Shown here piece by piece: positions 18,153 to 27,254 of a stretch of DNA of 64,000 nt; the first letter of the stretch is position 1; each line of letters starts with the position of its first letter. Location of the stretch: contig CAXXES010000004.1 of assembly GCA_963677175.2 (NCBI GenBank), positions 1,804,793 to 1,868,792 of the forward strand, read 5' to 3'. The notes under the pieces are model-generated. The model ran no database searches. It was not told where the DNA came from and saw only the letters and a program-made list of their open reading frames with translations. Both the position numbers and the translations under genes were made by a program. Origin of the DNA: Sunxiuqinia sp963677175. Its GTDB lineage: Bacteria > Bacteroidota > Bacteroidia > Bacteroidales > Prolixibacteraceae.

Positions 18153-18460
18153 TAAATATTGAGTTCCTTTGATTTTTCTTCAACTAACTTGGCTATTAAA
18201 ACTACATTTACATTTTTTGTCATTTCCTCAGGTGTAATCTCAATATGATAGACGTCCTCTATGTTTTGTGCAATTTCTAATACACCTAAAGAGTCTGTAC
18301 CTTGTTGTATTAAGCTTTCATTAACGTCAAGTACATCATTCTCTAATAGTTCGGCAATGATTTTACTTATTGTAATTTCTACCTCAGTATATTCATTTAT
18401 GTTCTTTCCTGTCAGGTTAAGAACTGAACCATTTTCAAGTTTTACTTTTTTTGTCTCCAT
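18152..18460 (-). CDS. Free-standing acyl/peptidyl carrier protein
   Basis: A 102-residue protein. The last 75 residues have the carrier fold, with the phosphopantetheine site GTDSLGVLEIA (Ser57) followed by DVYHIEITPEEM. The first 25 residues are a beta-like extension. It is the first gene of the minus-strand operon and its stop overlaps the Cy start. Most likely it carries the acyl or aryl starter supplied by the LuxE-like enzyme and presents it to the Cy domain. No phosphopantetheinyl transferase gene is in the window. Confidence 0.85.
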   Translation of the reverse strand: METKKVKLENGSVLNLTGKNINEYTEVEITISKIIAELLENDVLDVNESLIQQGTDSLGVLEIAQNIEDVYHIEITPEEMTKNVNVVLIAKLVEEKSKELNI

Positions 18461-18611
18461 AGTTTTCTATTTTTAGTTTGGTTAATAATTAGTTGGGCTA
18501 CAAAAATGTTATAGCTACTTTCACGGAGATTCAATCAACAAGATTAATGTCAACATATTAGGGTTAATTGTCAAATTATCTTTCTTCCCTAAAATCAGTA
18601 TTTCAAACAAT

Positions 18612-18652
18612 AGGGAATTTACTTCCACCACTTTGGTGGAAGTAAATTCCCT
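18612..18652. terminator. Perfect 18-bp hairpin after the 187-residue gene
   Basis: Arms 18612-18629 and 18635-18652 are perfectly complementary with a five-base loop; the core is CTTCCACC/GGTGGAAG. It lies seven bases past the stop of the minus-strand gene at 18659 and is a likely terminator, though no strong T tract follows. Confidence 0.6.
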
Positions 18653-18658
18653 CATAAG

Positions 18659-19222
18659 CTAAATTTCCTTTTCTTTTTCGGTAAGGTTTCCCGGAATGTC
18701 GGATACCCGGACAATGATTTTATCCCCTTCGAGCGATTCATTAGAGGCTGTTGCTGTATATCTCCACCAGATGCTGCCTGCCTGTAGTATGGCGGAACCA
18801 CTTTCTACGGCAGTTCCATCAGAATTTTGGATGGCCACAGTCACTTCTTTCACTTCAAAATCATCGACGGCACGGACCTGAATATAACTGTCCGGTTGGC
18901 CTGTGTAGTGGCTCAGGTCGATTTCATTAATGCCTGGTGCATTTAAGAAATCGGCGACAGCTACGTTGTAAGCGGATTCGTTTTCTTTTGCCGAAGCTTT
19001 GTAAGCTGCTTTCGTTGCTTCATTGGCAATTGCATTTTTCGCATAAAGCACGGCTTCCTGAAATTTGACCCTGTGCTGTTCCTGTGCTTCACTCCATTCG
19101 GTCACTTTCTTTTTCGGGGCTTTTGCTACATAAGTCTGTCCGCCACGGTTGCGAAACACGATCAGGTTACCCAGCTTTCCGCTGAGTCCCGTTGTTACGA
19201 TGTTGTCTCCTACTTTTGCCAT
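18659..19222 (-). CDS. Hypothetical protein, complete copy of a duplicated gene
   Basis: A 187-residue protein. The N-terminus (GLSGKLGNLIVFRNRGGQTYVAK) has the GxSGKxGNxVFR pattern seen in a group of uncharacterised Bacteroidota proteins such as DUF6266; this assignment is from memory and uncertain. Helical region follows (EAQEQHRVKFQEAVLYAKNAIA), then a beta-rich end with YIQVRAVDDFEV and SIWWRYTATAS that looks like an immunoglobulin-type domain. No signal peptide. Its 3' two thirds are duplicated at 7818-8191. Function unknown. Confidence 0.75.
   Translation of the reverse strand: MAKVGDNIVTTGLSGKLGNLIVFRNRGGQTYVAKAPKKKVTEWSEAQEQHRVKFQEAVLYAKNAIANEATKAAYKASAKENESAYNVAVADFLNAPGINEIDLSHYTGQPDSYIQVRAVDDFEVKEVTVAIQNSDGTAVESGSAILQAGSIWWRYTATASNESLEGDKIIVRVSDIPGNLTEKEKEI
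18679..19026. repeat. Direct repeat, right copy (pairs with 7838-8191)
   Basis: The 348-bp counterpart of 7838-8191, lacking the 6-bp insertion. It lies within the complete gene, so this is probably the parental copy. Confidence 0.9.
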
Positions 19223-19815
19223 AATTTGTTTTTTTTTATTCTAATTATTTATAGTTGTTTCAGTATGTTGACTCATCCTGTGTTCAATTATATCTTTAAA
19301 TAGACAGCACTGGGTATTGATGTTTGTTTGCAAACCTGCGATACCGTATGTTTGGTATAATTATTTCAAAAATATTCTTTTTTATTCGACATACAGGCAA
19401 TAATTTATGCGACTGTTAGCAGTGCCGTTCCGAATGAAAATCTTCCACTCTCCGGAACCATGAGCAGGATTTTGTCTCCTTTTTGCAACTTATCGGAATG
19501 AAAAAGCTCTTCCAAGGCGACAAATATGGAGGCAGAACCGATGTTTCCAACCGATGTCAAATTGGTGAACCACTTGTCCAATCCAATTTTGACATCCTGT
19601 AACACCATTTCGTCATAAAGCAGATTGTAGAAGTACATTGAGGAGATATGCGGGATGAAATAGTTGATTTTACTGATATCTGTCCGATGTTCCCCAAGTG
19701 ACCGACGTATGTGTTGAACTAAACCCGCTATGCGGGAGCTTATTTTCCACCTAAAATAGGAATAGTTGGTGAGATCTGTTGATTTTGCTGCTCATTAATT
19801 TTAAACAAATTTATT

Positions 19816-20709
19816 ATGAGCAGAAAATCTTACATGGAGCAGGCCTGCGAGGCTGTTCCCGAGTTTAAAACCATCAGCGAAAAGTTCCTTCGCAAGTACA
19901 CCATTGCCGGCAAATCCGAGTCGTGCACGCGTAATTACCTGATGCAAGTATCCAAAATGGTGCTTCACTTCGAATGTTCGCCTTTGGAACTATCCATTGA
20001 CCAAATGGAAGAATACCTTTTCCATATCCGGCAAAACGAAAAGCCCAGCATGAGTTCGTTCAAGCACCTGGTGTACGGGCTGCGCACGCTGTTTTCGATG
20101 TTCAAAAACGAGAAGCTCTACCTGGCTCTGCCCCCGGTTTCCGGCAGTAAAGCGTTGCCTGGGGTGTTTTCCCAGGCCGAGATCAAGCTTATCCTGAAAA
20201 CGCCCAAACTGTTAAAGCACCGGGCCTTGTTTGCCGTTGCCTACGATTGCGGCCTTCGGATTTCCGAGGTTATCAACCTGAAAATAACCGATATTGATTT
20301 TGACCGAAAACGGGTACACGTGCGCCAAAGCAAGCACAAAAAAGACCGTTACATCCCCGTTTCGCCACTCACGCTCAAAGGGCTGAAAGAATACCTTTCA
20401 ACCTCGAACCCGCAGGCTTGGCTTTTCAACGGGAAGGTCCGCGGAAGTCAAATCAGCCGCGAAGGTATCCGCCATGCTTTTCGTTCATGTATCCAAAAGA
20501 CAGGTATCCAAAAGGAAGTTTGTATCCATACCCTGCGGCACAGCTATGCCACGCACCTGCTGGAGATGGGGTTGGACATTGTAAGCGTAAAAAACCAGCT
20601 GGGGCATGCCGATATCGCCACCACCATGATGTATTTGCATATCGCCCGCTCGAACCCCAGGGCCGGGTTTGCGCCAATGGAAAAGCTCTACGGTTATGCT
20701 TCCCGGTAA
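19816..20709 (+). CDS. Tyrosine recombinase of the IS91-type element
   Basis: A 297-residue phage-integrase family protein. N-terminal SAM-like domain with SCTRNYLMQVSKMVLHFE, then the catalytic domain: YDCGLRISEVINL (first Arg), SKHKKDRYIPV (Lys), HTLRHSYATHLLE (HxxR) and LGHADIATTMMYLH (second His and Tyr). All catalytic residues are present. Such recombinases often accompany IS91 transposases in Bacteroidota. Its last codons overlap the transposase start. Confidence 0.9.
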   Translation: MSRKSYMEQACEAVPEFKTISEKFLRKYTIAGKSESCTRNYLMQVSKMVLHFECSPLELSIDQMEEYLFHIRQNEKPSMSSFKHLVYGLRTLFSMFKNEKLYLALPPVSGSKALPGVFSQAEIKLILKTPKLLKHRALFAVAYDCGLRISEVINLKITDIDFDRKRVHVRQSKHKKDRYIPVSPLTLKGLKEYLSTSNPQAWLFNGKVRGSQISREGIRHAFRSCIQKTGIQKEVCIHTLRHSYATHLLEMGLDIVSVKNQLGHADIATTMMYLHIARSNPRAGFAPMEKLYGYASR

Positions 20710-21838
20710 TACCCTGGGGGCAGTTGTTCGCAAGTTTTTACCCACCTTGTTAAAAGAAAGAGGCATTTCAAAATACCAGCTAAAGGTGCTGCAGGCTTTG
20801 TCTGTTTGCCGTACCCCCGAACTGGGAGGATCGGCCATGGTGTGTGGCGATTGCGGCTCGGTGCATTACGTGCTGCATAGCTGCCGCAACCGCCATTGCC
20901 CGCGTTGCCAGGGCATCGACAAGGAGTTGTGGGTGGAAGCACGCAAACAGGAACTGCTGCCGGTAAAATACTTTCATGTGGTGTTCACCGTTCCGCATAA
21001 CCTGCTGGAACTGTTCCGGTTCAACCGCAAGCTGATGCACAACCTGCTGATCGAAAAATCGTGGGAGACCTTGTGCCTGTTTGCCCGCGACCCCAAGCTG
21101 CTCGGCGCACAGCCCGGGGCTATTGCGATTCTACACACCTGGGACCAGCAGCTCAGGTTCCATCCGCATGTGCATTTGATTGTTCCGGCAGGTGGCATAG
21201 ATAAAAACGGCAGGTGGAAAAGCAGCAAACAGGATGGCAACTTTTTGTTTGATGTCAAGCAAATGTCGGAAGTGTTCAGTGCCCGGTTTGCAAAGAAACT
21301 GCGCAGGCTGAAACGGCAGGGCAAGATCAAAAAGCAGGTGCCGCGCGATTTGATCAAAAAGCCCTGGGTGGTGTATGCCAAACAGGCTTTTGGCTCACCG
21401 GAAAGTGTGGTGGAATACCTGGGACGGTATACCCACCGGGTGGCCATCTCCAATGCGCGGATATTGAATGTAACCGGGGGCCAGGTTACCTTTAGTTGGT
21501 GCGACCGCAAAAACGGCTACCAAAAGAAAACCGAAACCATCCCTGGGGTAGCGTTCCTGAAACGCTTTCTGGATCACATCGTCCCGCCTTACTTCAGGCG
21601 GATCCGTCATTTGGGGTTTTTGAGTTCACGAAACAAAAAGCAAAGCCTTTCGGCTATCCGGGAAAACCTTGGGGTAGGGCTGCTGCGGACAACACCACTT
21701 TCGCGGGCGCAGATATTGGCCTTGCGTTTTGGCCCGCGGTCCCTGCTAAAATGCCGCGACTGCGGGGGAGAACTGCAATTGCTGGAAACCTATCCCAAAG
21801 AGCGCGCGCCGCCCGTCAATGTATTGTCAGGAATGTGA
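20696..21838 (+). CDS. IS91 family HUH transposase
   Basis: N-terminal zinc-binding domain MVCGDCGSVHYVLHSCRNRH followed by CPRC; then the HUH motif in HPHVHLIVPAGG and the catalytic Tyr region YLGRYTHRVAISN. Start taken as ATG 20696 (MLPGNTLG), though the frame is open from 20669. It would nick and transfer one strand during rolling-circle transposition. The C-terminus (CRDCGGELQLLETY) is another Cys pair. No defects are seen. Confidence 0.88.
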   Translation: MLPGNTLGAVVRKFLPTLLKERGISKYQLKVLQALSVCRTPELGGSAMVCGDCGSVHYVLHSCRNRHCPRCQGIDKELWVEARKQELLPVKYFHVVFTVPHNLLELFRFNRKLMHNLLIEKSWETLCLFARDPKLLGAQPGAIAILHTWDQQLRFHPHVHLIVPAGGIDKNGRWKSSKQDGNFLFDVKQMSEVFSARFAKKLRRLKRQGKIKKQVPRDLIKKPWVVYAKQAFGSPESVVEYLGRYTHRVAISNARILNVTGGQVTFSWCDRKNGYQKKTETIPGVAFLKRFLDHIVPPYFRRIRHLGFLSSRNKKQSLSAIRENLGVGLLRTTPLSRAQILALRFGPRSLLKCRDCGGELQLLETYPKERAPPVNVLSGM

Positions 21839-22693
21839 TAATGCCTGTCATTGTACGATTTAAATTGATGCGCCAAAGGCGTAAACGGGAAAGCTGTGTC
21901 CATAATCAAAGAACCGGTGTTAAAACAGGCAGGCCTTGTTCAGAAACATCGCTAAACCTGCTGGTTTACTCCGGCGCATACCGGTTTCTTCTGCATAAAA
22001 CCAAACTTCGCATCACGGAAACCCGAAAAATACGCATCGGGGGAATCCCAAAAAACGGATTGAAAACACTATACCCAAACAACTAATCGGCAAGTGGTTG
22101 CAAGCAGGACATGTTTAGTTCAACATACCCTCCAATGCAAAGCGTATGCAAGCAACGCTTGATTAGAGGCTAAGTGTTTTACACAGTATTTTATAATAAA
22201 TTCCTTCAATAACCGGATATCTTGTTTTAGTACAAATATTCCTTCGTTTATCCATTTGCGGCTATCAATTTCTTTCCACCCCTTAAGCTCCCCGCTTGCC
22301 AACCTTTCGGCTCCCATAAACATACAAGCGGGTAACTCGTGGGCGTAAGAAGCCATATCTATCCATTCAATTTTCAGGGATTTTTCTTCACGTGGGAAAT
22401 TTTCCATTAAAACGGCACCTGCTCCATCAGAAAGCATAAAGCGGAGAAATTCTTTTTCGAAAGCCATGAACGGCTCCTTTCCCAAATTGTGTGCGTTCTC
22501 ATACTCCTCGTCGTAATTTTTCGATAGCAGGCACGGAGAGGGCAATTCAGATGCACAACATACCGCATTGGGCTTATCGCCTGTTGCAACAGCTAAATAT
22601 CCCGTTTTTAGTGCCTGGATACCTGACAAGCAAACTCCAGACAAGGAGTATATTTCCATTGGTTTGTTTTTCAGGAGCCCGTGCACCATCTAG

Positions 22694-22873
22694 AATAAGC
22701 CAGCCCTTAATCAACGTAGTGTAAAACATACAGCAAAGACCGCTGAAGGACTAACAATGACTTGGACAGGCGACCCTGCCATAGTGAATCTTACATTGCC
22801 AAAAGAACGTGAAGAAGATGGCATGTATCAAATTATAATTAAGACTAATAATATTGAAGATATCTCGATTTAA
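22694..22873 (+). pseudogene. 3' remnant of an unknown gene
   Basis: Open frame of about 60 codons that starts at the junction near 22690 without a natural start and ends two bases before the ATG of the next gene (TAATATG). It contains MTWTGDPAIVNLTLP and MYQIIIKTNN. I do not recognise it. The tight spacing suggests it was the first gene of an operon with the membrane protein and the nucleoid-associated protein. Confidence 0.55.
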
Positions 22874-22874
22874 T

Positions 22875-24287
22875 ATGCTTCAGGATATATTTAAACAACT
22901 TGACAAAATTATCTCGAAAGGCGGTGGCTTTACGGAAGTATGGGGAAACCTAACAATTGACAGCAGTTATTATGCTGATCTGTTGGTTGATATTCAAGGG
23001 CTGTCCGCTTGCTTGAAAGCATATAATAATCTTCTGGTTCCTCAAATAAGGGTAGGTTCGGATTTAATAGAGATTGATGAAATAGATGATTATTCAGGAT
23101 GTCAATTTACAATTGTGATCAACAAAACAAACTTGAAAATAATAGATGACTATAGCGTGCAGTTTTTCTATGATTTGGATTCTTTTGAAGACTGGTTAAA
23201 AAATATATCTCCATTTAAGAAGTTATCATATTTAAAGATTAAAATAATTGTACATGAATTAAATACATCTTGCGGAGGCCCCAACCTATTAATCACAGGA
23301 GATTTTGATGAAGCATTTGATTCTCAAGAGGAGTCACTGCCAATTAATCCTAAAATATCTGACCATGTAGTAATTCCTAATGGGCAAAACCTCGCTTATA
23401 ATGTTCATGAGTATTTAATAACATTCATAAATAAAAGAAAAAGTAAACCGAAAACGAATTATTATGATTTTTGCTTAATCTATTCTTGTGCAACATTGTG
23501 CGGAACCTTTGTAAATGAACTAGATGGTATTATTGTGATTCTGCAGGGTGTGAAAAGAATAAAAGTGTCATTGTACAATGATAAAACAGAAGTAGACCTA
23601 AATTTTTCCCTATTATTAAAAGAAATAGTTGAGTGGATTTATCAAGACAGTGATAATGCGAAAATCGATATTCGTCGCAAGTTATTTTTGGATCGGATAA
23701 CCCTAGATATTGATTATGAACAGCCTTTACTTAATGAATTACCCTTAATAGCAAAAAGCGGTTTCGATCAAGCAAAAGAAAGATATAGTTTTGTTATGCT
23801 CGAAAGAAGAGATGCTTATGCAAAAGAATTAGCAGTTCTTCTTAAAGATTTAAAGTCACAGTCTGAATTATACTCAACTAAACTTCGTTCTCTTTTGGGA
23901 AATCTGGCTCGAGATGTTCTTGCAGGTATTCTTTTGGTTGGATTTTCGCTTTTTACCAAATTCAAGGAGATAGAGGCCCTGTTAAATTACGAAACATTGG
24001 TAAATGTAATCTTTAAAGGATTAGCTTTATACTTTATGGCTTCGGCTCTGATGCAATTGATAACGGATATTTCCGATGTAATTTTGTCAAAAAGAGAACT
24101 AAATTATTGGAGCAAATGTACTAGTGAGACTATGCCAAAGAAAGAAATAGATGGGCACATGAGAAAAACATTAACTCCAAGACTTTTCGTAACATCAATA
24201 ATTTACTTGTTATTAATAACTCTGTACGCAATAATTGCTCGTGTGACATGGAAATTCCCGGAGATATGGGATGAATTATTCAAATGA
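22875..24287 (+). CDS. Hypothetical membrane protein upstream of a nucleoid-associated protein
   Basis: About 470 residues from ATG 22875, preferred over 22854 because the previous frame stops at 22873. The first ~310 residues look soluble, followed by a charged helix that could be coiled coil (ERRDAYAKELAVLLKDLKSQ). The C-terminal third has at least three hydrophobic segments: VLAGILLVGFSLF, LALYFMASALMQLI and FVTSIIYLLLITLYAII. The topology suggests a large cytoplasmic sensor-like part anchored in the membrane. No family recognised. The next gene starts one base after the stop, so the two products probably act together. Confidence 0.7.
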   Translation: MLQDIFKQLDKIISKGGGFTEVWGNLTIDSSYYADLLVDIQGLSACLKAYNNLLVPQIRVGSDLIEIDEIDDYSGCQFTIVINKTNLKIIDDYSVQFFYDLDSFEDWLKNISPFKKLSYLKIKIIVHELNTSCGGPNLLITGDFDEAFDSQEESLPINPKISDHVVIPNGQNLAYNVHEYLITFINKRKSKPKTNYYDFCLIYSCATLCGTFVNELDGIIVILQGVKRIKVSLYNDKTEVDLNFSLLLKEIVEWIYQDSDNAKIDIRRKLFLDRITLDIDYEQPLLNELPLIAKSGFDQAKERYSFVMLERRDAYAKELAVLLKDLKSQSELYSTKLRSLLGNLARDVLAGILLVGFSLFTKFKEIEALLNYETLVNVIFKGLALYFMASALMQLITDISDVILSKRELNYWSKCTSETMPKKEIDGHMRKTLTPRLFVTSIIYLLLITLYAIIARVTWKFPEIWDELFK

Positions 24288-24942
24288 TATGATAATAAAT
24301 AATTACGATACGCAGATTGAATCATTAGCTATCCACTGGGTAGGGAACAAAACTAATGATGACGGGACGATTTTAGCTAAATCAGATATTAAGCTTACTG
24401 AAGGCATTTCTTCAGCGTTGTTGAAATATTTTATTTCGTCCATCAAGCATGAAGAATTATATAGATTTACTCATAATTCTGATGTTAAAATGAATGAAGT
24501 ATATAGTTATGTTTCTAAAATATTTGATGATCCTACAAGCTTGCATGAGCAGTCTTTATTACTTGCAAAATATTTGTATGAACTATCCGAACACCCAAAT
24601 ATAAAAGTTGGCGAGTTCTATGTAGCATATTTTAGAAACTGCGAAGTTGACAACAGAAATACTGATGCAGTTGGCATTTTTAAATCTGAAAATAAAGATA
24701 CGTTTTTAGAAGTGCATCCCGACAAAGGGTCTTTCTTTGTAGAAAGCGGACAAGGAATAAATATTAACAAATTAGACAAAGGGTGTCTCTAGATAAAACG
24801 GTCGAAGTTGTGCCACCCATTTCGGTTCAAGTTGTGCCAGGTATTTCGGTCGAAAGTGTGCCACGTGTTTCGGGCCAAGTTGTGCCACTGATTATACAGA
24901 AGAATGATTTCTATCTTATCGCTGATAACCAAACTCAGGGAT

Positions 24943-26487
24943 ATGGCCGCAAAAAAGATAGATATTATGGATGTACGACAATTAATCCAGTTAAAAATCA
25001 GGGGAGAGAGCAACCGCAGTTGCTCCTCCATTTTATCGATTCACCGCAATACGGTAAATTATTATGTGCGGCAATTGAAAGCTACGGGCAGCACCTATGC
25101 AGATTTGTTGCTGCTGGGCGATGCAGGGCTGAAGGAACTCTTTCCAAACCGAACGTCTTCGGACATTGACCGTTACGAAGAGCTGTCGCAATACTTCTCC
25201 TATTTTAAGCAGCAACTGCTTTTGCCCGGGGCCACACGGGAGGTTCTGTGGAAAGAGTACCTTTGCAAGCATCCGGAAGGCTACGGCTATACCCAGTTTA
25301 ACGAGCACTTGAACGTATGGCTGGGACAAACCAAAGCAAGCGGGAAGTTTATGCATAAAGCCGGCGACAACCTGCTGGTAGATTATTGCGGTAAAAAGCT
25401 TCAGGTCATTGATAAATCAACCGGGGAAATCCGGGAGGTTGAAGTGTTTGTTGGCATCCTTCCCTGCAGTGGCTACACTTATGTTGAAGCCAGCCTTAGC
25501 CAGGGACGCGAGGACTTTATCAGTTCGATCAACAATTGTTTCCGGTTTTTAGGGGGAAGCACCAAAGCCATTGTCCCCGATAATCTAAAGTCGGCCGTTA
25601 CCAAAGCCAGCAAGTACGAACCGGTTTTGAATAAAACACTGAAGGACCTGGCACTCCATTACGGCTGCGTGATCAACCCCACGCGTTCGTACTCACCCCA
25701 GGACAAGGCGATGGTTGAAGGGGCCGTAAGGCTGGTTTATCAACGCATTTTCTTTCCGCTTCGGAACATGGCCTTTTTTAGCCTGGACGAGCTCAATGTC
25801 CAGCTTGGTACCGAGCTTGAAAGATACAATGCCTGCCTGATGGAAACCTACCAGGCCAGCCGTCGCAAACTGTTTGTTGACCTGGAGCAGGAATACCTTC
25901 ATCCATTACCTTCAGAGCCATATCAAGTCAAGCATTACAAGCGGGCCAAGGTGCAGAAAATGGGGTACATCTACCTGTCAGATACCAAAAACTATTACAG
26001 TGTCCCGTACCGTTACATTGGCCGCCAGGTTGAGCTGCAATACAACCGGAACACCATTGAGATTTACTGTGGATCTGAGCGTATTGCCTGCCATAAAAGG
26101 GTTTTCCGCCCCGGACAATACGTGACCATCAAAGAACACATGAGCAGCACCCACCGGTTTTACAGCGACTGGAGCCCGGAATACTTTAACAAACTGGCCC
26201 AAAACATTGGGGTAAAAACAAGTGAATACATCGCTTTATTGATCCGGCAGCAGGATTATCCTGAAACAGGTTATAAGCAGGCACTGGGTATTTTAAGCCT
26301 GAAGAAAGCCTTCGACAAACACCGGATTGAAACAGCCTGTACCATGGCCCTGCCCCATGAAAGGTACAGCTACCGTACCATCAAACGCATTTTGGAAAAC
26401 AACATGGATAAAATGATGGAACCCACACCACAGCAACTTTCTATTCCTGTACACATGAACATACGGGGCCCTGAATCTTATAATTAA
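24943..26487 (+). CDS. istA: IS21 transposase IstA
   Basis: About 514 residues from ATG 24943 (MAAKKIDIMDVRQ), a better start than 24904 because the following segment is the family's HTH (IRGESNRSCSSILSIHRNTV). The rve-type integrase core shows DNLLVDYCGKKL (Asp), AIVPDNLKSAV (Asp) and SPQDKAMVEGAVRLVYQRI (Glu). The C-terminus holds the beta-barrel segment (KNYYSVPYRYIGRQV). Intact. Confidence 0.93.
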   Translation: MAAKKIDIMDVRQLIQLKIRGESNRSCSSILSIHRNTVNYYVRQLKATGSTYADLLLLGDAGLKELFPNRTSSDIDRYEELSQYFSYFKQQLLLPGATREVLWKEYLCKHPEGYGYTQFNEHLNVWLGQTKASGKFMHKAGDNLLVDYCGKKLQVIDKSTGEIREVEVFVGILPCSGYTYVEASLSQGREDFISSINNCFRFLGGSTKAIVPDNLKSAVTKASKYEPVLNKTLKDLALHYGCVINPTRSYSPQDKAMVEGAVRLVYQRIFFPLRNMAFFSLDELNVQLGTELERYNACLMETYQASRRKLFVDLEQEYLHPLPSEPYQVKHYKRAKVQKMGYIYLSDTKNYYSVPYRYIGRQVELQYNRNTIEIYCGSERIACHKRVFRPGQYVTIKEHMSSTHRFYSDWSPEYFNKLAQNIGVKTSEYIALLIRQQDYPETGYKQALGILSLKKAFDKHRIETACTMALPHERYSYRTIKRILENNMDKMMEPTPQQLSIPVHMNIRGPESYN

Positions 26488-26507
26488 CCATCTTAAAATA
26501 AATAGAA

Positions 26508-27254
26508 ATGAACAATCAAAGCACCATTGAAAAGATGAAACAAATGCGGCTGTATGCCATGGCCGAAAATTACTACAACAGCACGCAAAACAACCTGCAC
26601 AGGGATTTTACGCTTGACCAGTACCTAGCCTTGCTGATTGATCAGGAATGGGAATACCGGTACAACAAACGTATCCGGAACCTGATTGCCTCGGCGGGCT
26701 TCAGGTACCCCGCCTCGGTACAGGATGTAAATTACTCGGCCAACCGTTCCCTGGACAAAAACACCTTTGAACGACTGGCTTTGCTTGATTTTATCAAACG
26801 CGGCGAGAATGTGATCATCACCGGGGCAACCGGTACAGGGAAAAGCTACCTGGCACAGGCGCTGGGGCATAATGCCTGCACCATGCAACACAAAACCATG
26901 TACTTTAACTTTGCGCGGCTCGTCGACCAAATTAAACTCTCGAAGCTCGAAGGAACCTACCTTAAGCTGTTGAATAAGATTGAGAAAAGCGATCTGCTCA
27001 TACTCGATGATTTTGGGTTAATGTCTTTTGATGACCAGGCAAGAAATGCCCTCATGGATATAGTTGAACTGAAATACGACAAGACCTCCCTGATCATTGC
27101 AGCACAGATACCGGTAAAAAACTGGCATGAAACAATAGGGGAAGGAACCATTGCCGATGCCATTTTAGACCGTCTGGTACATGCTTCTCACCGGATTGAA
27201 TTAACCGGCGAATCGCTGAGGAAAAACAAAATGAAGAAAACTCAAATAATTTAA
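26508..27254 (+). CDS. istB: IS21 helper ATPase IstB
   Basis: A 248-residue AAA ATPase with Walker A GATGTGKS and Walker B LLILDDFGL, and an arginine region ILDRLVHASHRIEL. It assists IstA with target-site choice. It starts 20 bp after istA in the same direction. Confidence 0.93.
   Translation: MNNQSTIEKMKQMRLYAMAENYYNSTQNNLHRDFTLDQYLALLIDQEWEYRYNKRIRNLIASAGFRYPASVQDVNYSANRSLDKNTFERLALLDFIKRGENVIITGATGTGKSYLAQALGHNACTMQHKTMYFNFARLVDQIKLSKLEGTYLKLLNKIEKSDLLILDDFGLMSFDDQARNALMDIVELKYDKTSLIIAAQIPVKNWHETIGEGTIADAILDRLVHASHRIELTGESLRKNKMKKTQII

Larger units (their letters stand above)
19716..22173 (+). mobile_element. IS91-type element with tyrosine recombinase, inside the KASIII gene
   Basis: A 2458-bp element bounded by GTGTT at 19711-19715 and 22174-22178. 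Near the ends a 12-base sequence GTTGAACTAAAC occurs at 19713 and, inverted, at about 22107-22118. It carries a tyrosine recombinase and a Y-transposase with a 14-bp overlap, then about 330 bp of non-coding DNA. IS91 elements normally leave no target duplication, so the 5-bp direct repeat is unusual (see findings). Confidence 0.8.
19405..22689 (-). pseudogene. Ketoacyl synthase III-like gene, split by an IS91-type element and 5' truncated
   Basis: The upstream half (22174-22689) carries the active-site Cys in SGVCLSGIQALK and SDGAGAVLM. The downstream half (19405-19710) carries FIPHISS with the catalytic His, GNIGSASI with the Asn, and VPESGRFS. Deleting 19716-22173 plus one GTGTT copy joins VKH to IRRSLGEH in frame and gives 273 codons. 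About 100 N-terminal residues of a normal KASIII are missing: a TAG lies directly before the Met at 22689, and unrelated sequence follows beyond 22690. It is co-oriented with the synthetase locus and might once have provided a short-chain starter or another acyl step. Confidence 0.82.

Noticed and set aside
21496..22086. Long frame overlapping the IS91 transposase end
   Set aside because: The first half is the transposase read in another frame and the rest has no recognisable domain.
24783..25169. Open frame in the left end of IS21
   Set aside because: It reads the terminal repeat units (repeated Val-Val-Pro pattern) and runs out of phase into istA; it is a by-product of the repeats.
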